Assembly (NCBI GenBank): GCA_934091055.1
Contig: CAKOKN010000003.1
Span: 66,854-130,853, forward strand
Source: an uncultured Bacilli bacterium
GTDB taxonomy: Bacteria; Bacillota_I; Bacilli_A; RF39; UBA660
Reading direction: 5' to 3'
DNA length: 64,000 nt
Shown here: one piece after another, positions 61,495 through 64,000 of the stretch
Layout of the letters: every line of letters begins with the position of its first letter
Numbering within the stretch: the first letter of the stretch is position 1
Made by a program: the position numbers and the translations under genes
The notes under the pieces: generated by a model
What the model saw: only the letters and a program-made list of their open reading frames with translations
What the model was told of the DNA's origin: nothing
The model's database searches: none

Positions 61495-63633
61495 ATGGAT
61501 AAGAAAGTATTTGAATTAGATTTTTATGGAAGGAAGATAGTGGTTGAGTATGGACAAGTTGCTAAACAAGCAGATGGTGCAGTATTAGTTAGATATGGTG
61601 ATACAGTAGTACTATCAACAGCAGTTGTTAGTAAGAGTGCTAATTTGTTATCTGACTTCTTTCCACTAATGGTTTTATACCAAGAAAAGTTATATTCTGT
61701 AGGTAAGATACCTGGAGGATTTATTAAGAGGGAGGGTAGACCTACTGATGCTGCAACACTAGCGGCTCGTATGATTGATAGACCTCTTAGACCATTATTT
61801 CCAGAGGACTTTAAGAATGAAGTACAAATTGTTAATACAGTGTTATCAGTAGATCAAGATAATTCACCAGAGCTTACAGCGTTATTTGGATCTTCACTTG
61901 CTACTTGTATTAGTAAGATACCATTTAATGGTCCAGTAGCGGCTGTTAAAGTTGGAAGAATAGATGGAGAATTTATTATTAACCCTACTGTAGAAGAAAC
62001 TGAGAAGTCTGATATTGACCTTACAGTAGCAGGAACAAAAGACGCTATTAATATGGTTGAAGCTGGAGCTAGAGAGGCTTCTGAAGAAGATATGCTTGAA
62101 GCTTTGATGTTTGGTTTTGAAGCTATTAAGAAATTAATTGCTTTTGAGGAAGAAGTAATTAGTGCTATTGGCGTAGAGAAGATGGAATATGAGAAGTTAG
62201 AAATATCTTCAGAACTAAGAAGTGAAGTAGATAGTATTGTTAGAGAAAGACTTGATAAAGCACTTAGAATTAAAGATAAGTTAGAGAAGTATAGTGCTAT
62301 TGATAACTTAGAAGAAGAAGTAATAGAGAAGTATAAGAATGAAAATGAAGATAATATGAAACCTGAGGAGTTAAAAGAATTACTTACTAAGGTGGCTTTA
62401 ATATTTTCTGGTATAGAGTATGAATTATTTAGAAATATAGTTGTTAAAGAGAAGACAAGAGCAGATGGTAGAAGAATGGATGAGATTAGACCATTATCTA
62501 CGGATATTGATTTATTACCTAGATGTCACGGTAGTGCTTTATTTACCAGGGGACAAACACAAAGTTTAGCAACTGTTACACTTGGTGCTTTAGGTGAACA
62601 TCAAATTCTTGATGGACTTGGTATTGAAGATGCTAAGAGATTTATGTTACATTATAATTTCCCACCATTCTCAGTAGGAGAAACTGGTAGATATGGGGCT
62701 CCTGGTAGAAGAGAGATTGGTCACGGAGCATTAGGAGAGAGAGCATTATCTTACGTTATTCCTAGTGAAGAAGAGTTTCCTTATACGATAAGAGTAGTTA
62801 GTGAAATACTAGAAAGTAATGGTTCTAGTAGTCAGGCTACTATTTGTGCTGGTACGATGGCTCTTATGGCTGCAGGTGTTCCTATTAAGAAACCAGTAGC
62901 AGGTATTGCGATGGGACTTATTACTAGTGATGAAGATTATACTATTCTTACTGATATTCAAGGTATGGAAGATCATCTTGGAGATATGGACTTTAAGGTA
63001 GCAGGAACTCGTGATGGTATTACAGCACTTCAGATGGATATTAAGATTGATGGTATTAATAGGGAAATATTGAAAGAAGCTTTAGCTCAAGCTAAGAAAG
63101 CTAGATTTGAAATATTAGATGTTATTGAGAAACAGATAGCTAAACCTAGAGAAGATGTATCTAAGTATGCTCCTAAGACTGAAGTATTTATGATTAATCC
63201 AGATAAGATTAAAGATGTTATTGGTCGTGGTGGAGAGATGATTACGAAGATTATCTTAGAGTGTAGTAATGTTAATACTGTTAATGATATTAATGCTGTT
63301 AAAGTAGATCTAGAGGATGATGGTAGAGTTATTATTTATCATACTGATAGGGACGTTATTAATAGAACTGCTGACAGAATTAAGGATATTGCTAGGGAAG
63401 TAGAGATTGGTAAGACTTATACTTGCAGAGTTGTATCTATTCAGGACTTTGGTATTTTTGTTGAGTTATGGCCTGGATGTGAGGGACTTATTCATGTATC
63501 TCAACTTGATACTAAGAGAGTTGATAAACCTAGTGATTTATTTAAAGTAGGAGACGAAGTTATTGCTATTGCTACTGGATATGATAAGAAGGGTAAACTT
63601 AATTTATCTAGAAAAGATTTATTGAAGAAATAG
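61495..63633 (+). CDS. pnp: Polyribonucleotide nucleotidyltransferase (PNPase)
   Basis: A 712-residue 3'-5' phosphorolytic exoribonuclease. Two RNase PH-like domains: KIPGGFIKREGRPTD, ARMIDRPLRPLFPEDF, then LFTRGQTQSLATVTLG and the active-site stretch LTDIQGMEDHLGDMDFKVAG with its conserved Asp residues. A KH domain (MINPDKIKDVIGRGGEMI) and an S1 domain (CRVVSIQDFGIFVELWPGCEGLIHVS) complete the usual order. It degrades mRNA as a trimer. Confidence 0.98.
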   Translation: MDKKVFELDFYGRKIVVEYGQVAKQADGAVLVRYGDTVVLSTAVVSKSANLLSDFFPLMVLYQEKLYSVGKIPGGFIKREGRPTDAATLAARMIDRPLRPLFPEDFKNEVQIVNTVLSVDQDNSPELTALFGSSLATCISKIPFNGPVAAVKVGRIDGEFIINPTVEETEKSDIDLTVAGTKDAINMVEAGAREASEEDMLEALMFGFEAIKKLIAFEEEVISAIGVEKMEYEKLEISSELRSEVDSIVRERLDKALRIKDKLEKYSAIDNLEEEVIEKYKNENEDNMKPEELKELLTKVALIFSGIEYELFRNIVVKEKTRADGRRMDEIRPLSTDIDLLPRCHGSALFTRGQTQSLATVTLGALGEHQILDGLGIEDAKRFMLHYNFPPFSVGETGRYGAPGRREIGHGALGERALSYVIPSEEEFPYTIRVVSEILESNGSSSQATICAGTMALMAAGVPIKKPVAGIAMGLITSDEDYTILTDIQGMEDHLGDMDFKVAGTRDGITALQMDIKIDGINREILKEALAQAKKARFEILDVIEKQIAKPREDVSKYAPKTEVFMINPDKIKDVIGRGGEMITKIILECSNVNTVNDINAVKVDLEDDGRVIIYHTDRDVINRTADRIKDIAREVEIGKTYTCRVVSIQDFGIFVELWPGCEGLIHVSQLDTKRVDKPSDLFKVGDEVIAIATGYDKKGKLNLSRKDLLKK

Positions 63634-63649
63634 TCTTTTCTTTTTCTTT

Positions 63650-63704
63650 ACCCCTTCATCCCTTGGGTATTCCGGGGTGTGATAGAACCTGTAGTTTCTA
63701 TCAC
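63650..63704 (+). terminator. Tandem hairpins after pnp, one with the CCTGTAGT loop
   Basis: ACCCC pairs with GGGGT (63650-63678), with an irregular inside. Directly after it, GTGATAGAA pairs with TTCTATCAC around CCTGTAGT (63679-63704). This repeats the second hairpin at 10977-11004, with the innermost stem pair changed from G-C to A-T. A T-run (TATTTTTT) follows. The further 60 bases before the infC promoter hold nothing I recognise. Confidence 0.75.
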
Positions 63705-63770
63705 AAGGTCTATTTTTTAGGGCTATTTCCTTAAAATACAGGATTTTACTTAGAAAAATGTAATTTTTAG

Positions 63771-63799
63771 TTGACTTTTATGGGTTAGTGTAATATAAT
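63771..63799 (+). promoter_or_regulatory. Promoter of infC
   Basis: TTGACT and TATAAT are 17 bases apart; transcription would begin near 63806, leaving a leader of about 150 bases. Confidence 0.8.
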
Positions 63800-63805
63800 T
63801 AATAA

Positions 63806-63939
63806 CGAAACGGAAAGAAGATTATATTTATCTCACCTGATTACTTATAGTAGTAGGTAAAAAGCCAACTTAGAAAATAACAATTTTTTAGATAGCTTTT
63901 TTATGGATAAATGGATACTTCTTTAGTATTCATTTTTTT
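63806..63939 (+). promoter_or_regulatory. infC leader with attenuator hairpin
   Basis: The leader holds a mid-leader stem (ACCT ... TACT/AGTA ... AGGT, about 63836-63859) and a terminator: AAATGGATACT pairs with AGTATTCATTT (63909-63935, one G-T pair) and runs into seven T. The terminator ends directly at the GGAGG of infC, so transcription of infC must read through it. This suits L20/IF3-type attenuation of the infC-rpmI-rplT operon, by analogy with Bacillus. The identity as an L20 leader is inferred from place, not from a consensus match. Confidence 0.6.
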
Positions 63940-63952
63940 GGAGGTGTTAGCT

Positions 63953-64000
63953 ATAGCTACTTTAAAGGATAATCCTATCAATGAACAAATTAGATGTAAG
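63953..64000 (+). CDS. infC: Translation initiation factor IF-3, 5' end only, with a probable AUA start
   Basis: The first 16 codons read (I/M)ATLKDNPINEQIRCK, which matches the IF-3 start region (..N..IR...V). GGAGG lies 8 bases before an ATA codon at 63953, with no ATG, GTG or TTG at proper spacing; an in-frame GTG at 63944 is inside the ribosome binding site. Rare start codons (usually AUU) are a known trait of infC and allow IF-3 to repress itself. The gene runs past the window end. Confidence 0.85.
   Translation, partial: MATLKDNPINEQIRCK

Noticed and set aside
1..64000. CRISPR array or phage region
   Set aside because: No regularly spaced direct repeats, no Cas-like proteins and no phage structural or lysis genes were seen anywhere in the window.

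Overview
The window is strongly AT-rich, gene-dense DNA from a Gram-positive bacterium. It uses the standard code (TGA is a stop throughout; Trp is TGG), near-consensus sigma-A promoters with 17-bp spacers, AGGAGG/AGGTGAT ribosome binding sites and many intrinsic terminators. Family content (ParE, RasP, ScpAB, Obg, PNPase, ComEA/ComEC, DUF1292, a GerA-type germination operon, a Cse60-like peptide) fits a spore-forming member of the Bacilli. The extreme AT bias and small-gene style suggest an uncultured gut lineage near Erysipelotrichales or the Mollicutes. The taxon is inference; the family calls rest on motifs read in the sequence.

Layout. 0-7 kb: 3' end of enolase, a lipoprotein, a Cse60-like peptide, a flippase, CmpB-like and YigZ-like proteins, the comEA-comEC DNA uptake pair and a truncated DinD. 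7-11 kb: topA and a three-part exported protein (hydrolase-like region, VirB2-like membrane pair, SGNH hydrolase). 11-18 kb: an eight- or nine-gene cluster for a divergent F1-like rotary ATPase. 18-21 kb: three exported proteins with SipW-type signal peptides, separated by a stretch that seems to hold a transposon remnant. 21-29 kb: SOD, a two-component system, ferredoxin, tRNA-Arg, an XRE regulator and a sortase locus. 29-44 kb: parE, cdsA, rasP, a radical SAM protein, a transporter, a Nudix hydrolase, an M23 hydrolase, a P-type ATPase with a 39-residue membrane peptide, obgE, ddl and ruvA. 45-48.6 kb: the gerA-type operon on the minus strand. 48.7-52.8 kb: two large coiled-coil proteins and a DUF1292 protein. 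53-64 kb: a DUF285 protein, scpA-scpB-ruvB, an acyl-CoA synthetase-like protein beside a degenerate hybrid kinase, rpsO, pnp and the start of infC.

The most unusual system is the 11-18 kb ATPase. Its alpha and beta subunits keep the nucleotide-binding and arginine-finger motifs. Its c-like protein has no acidic residue in helix 2, no subunit a is encoded, epsilon is cut down to one domain, and b and delta appear fused. Three unfamiliar proteins are embedded: a signal-anchored extracellular protein, a 171-residue membrane protein and a coiled-coil protein. The coiled-coil protein resembles the first part of the two large proteins at 48.7-52.5 kb, which suggests both loci serve one machine. ATP hydrolysis here is probably not coupled to a proton or sodium current, which recalls the F1-like/X0 ATPases of mycoplasmas. 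A second recurring pattern is a family of intergenic hairpins, several with 8-nt CC-N4-GT loops, placed after genes at 10.95, 33.2 and 63.7 kb; a related pair with different loops lies at 54.4 kb.
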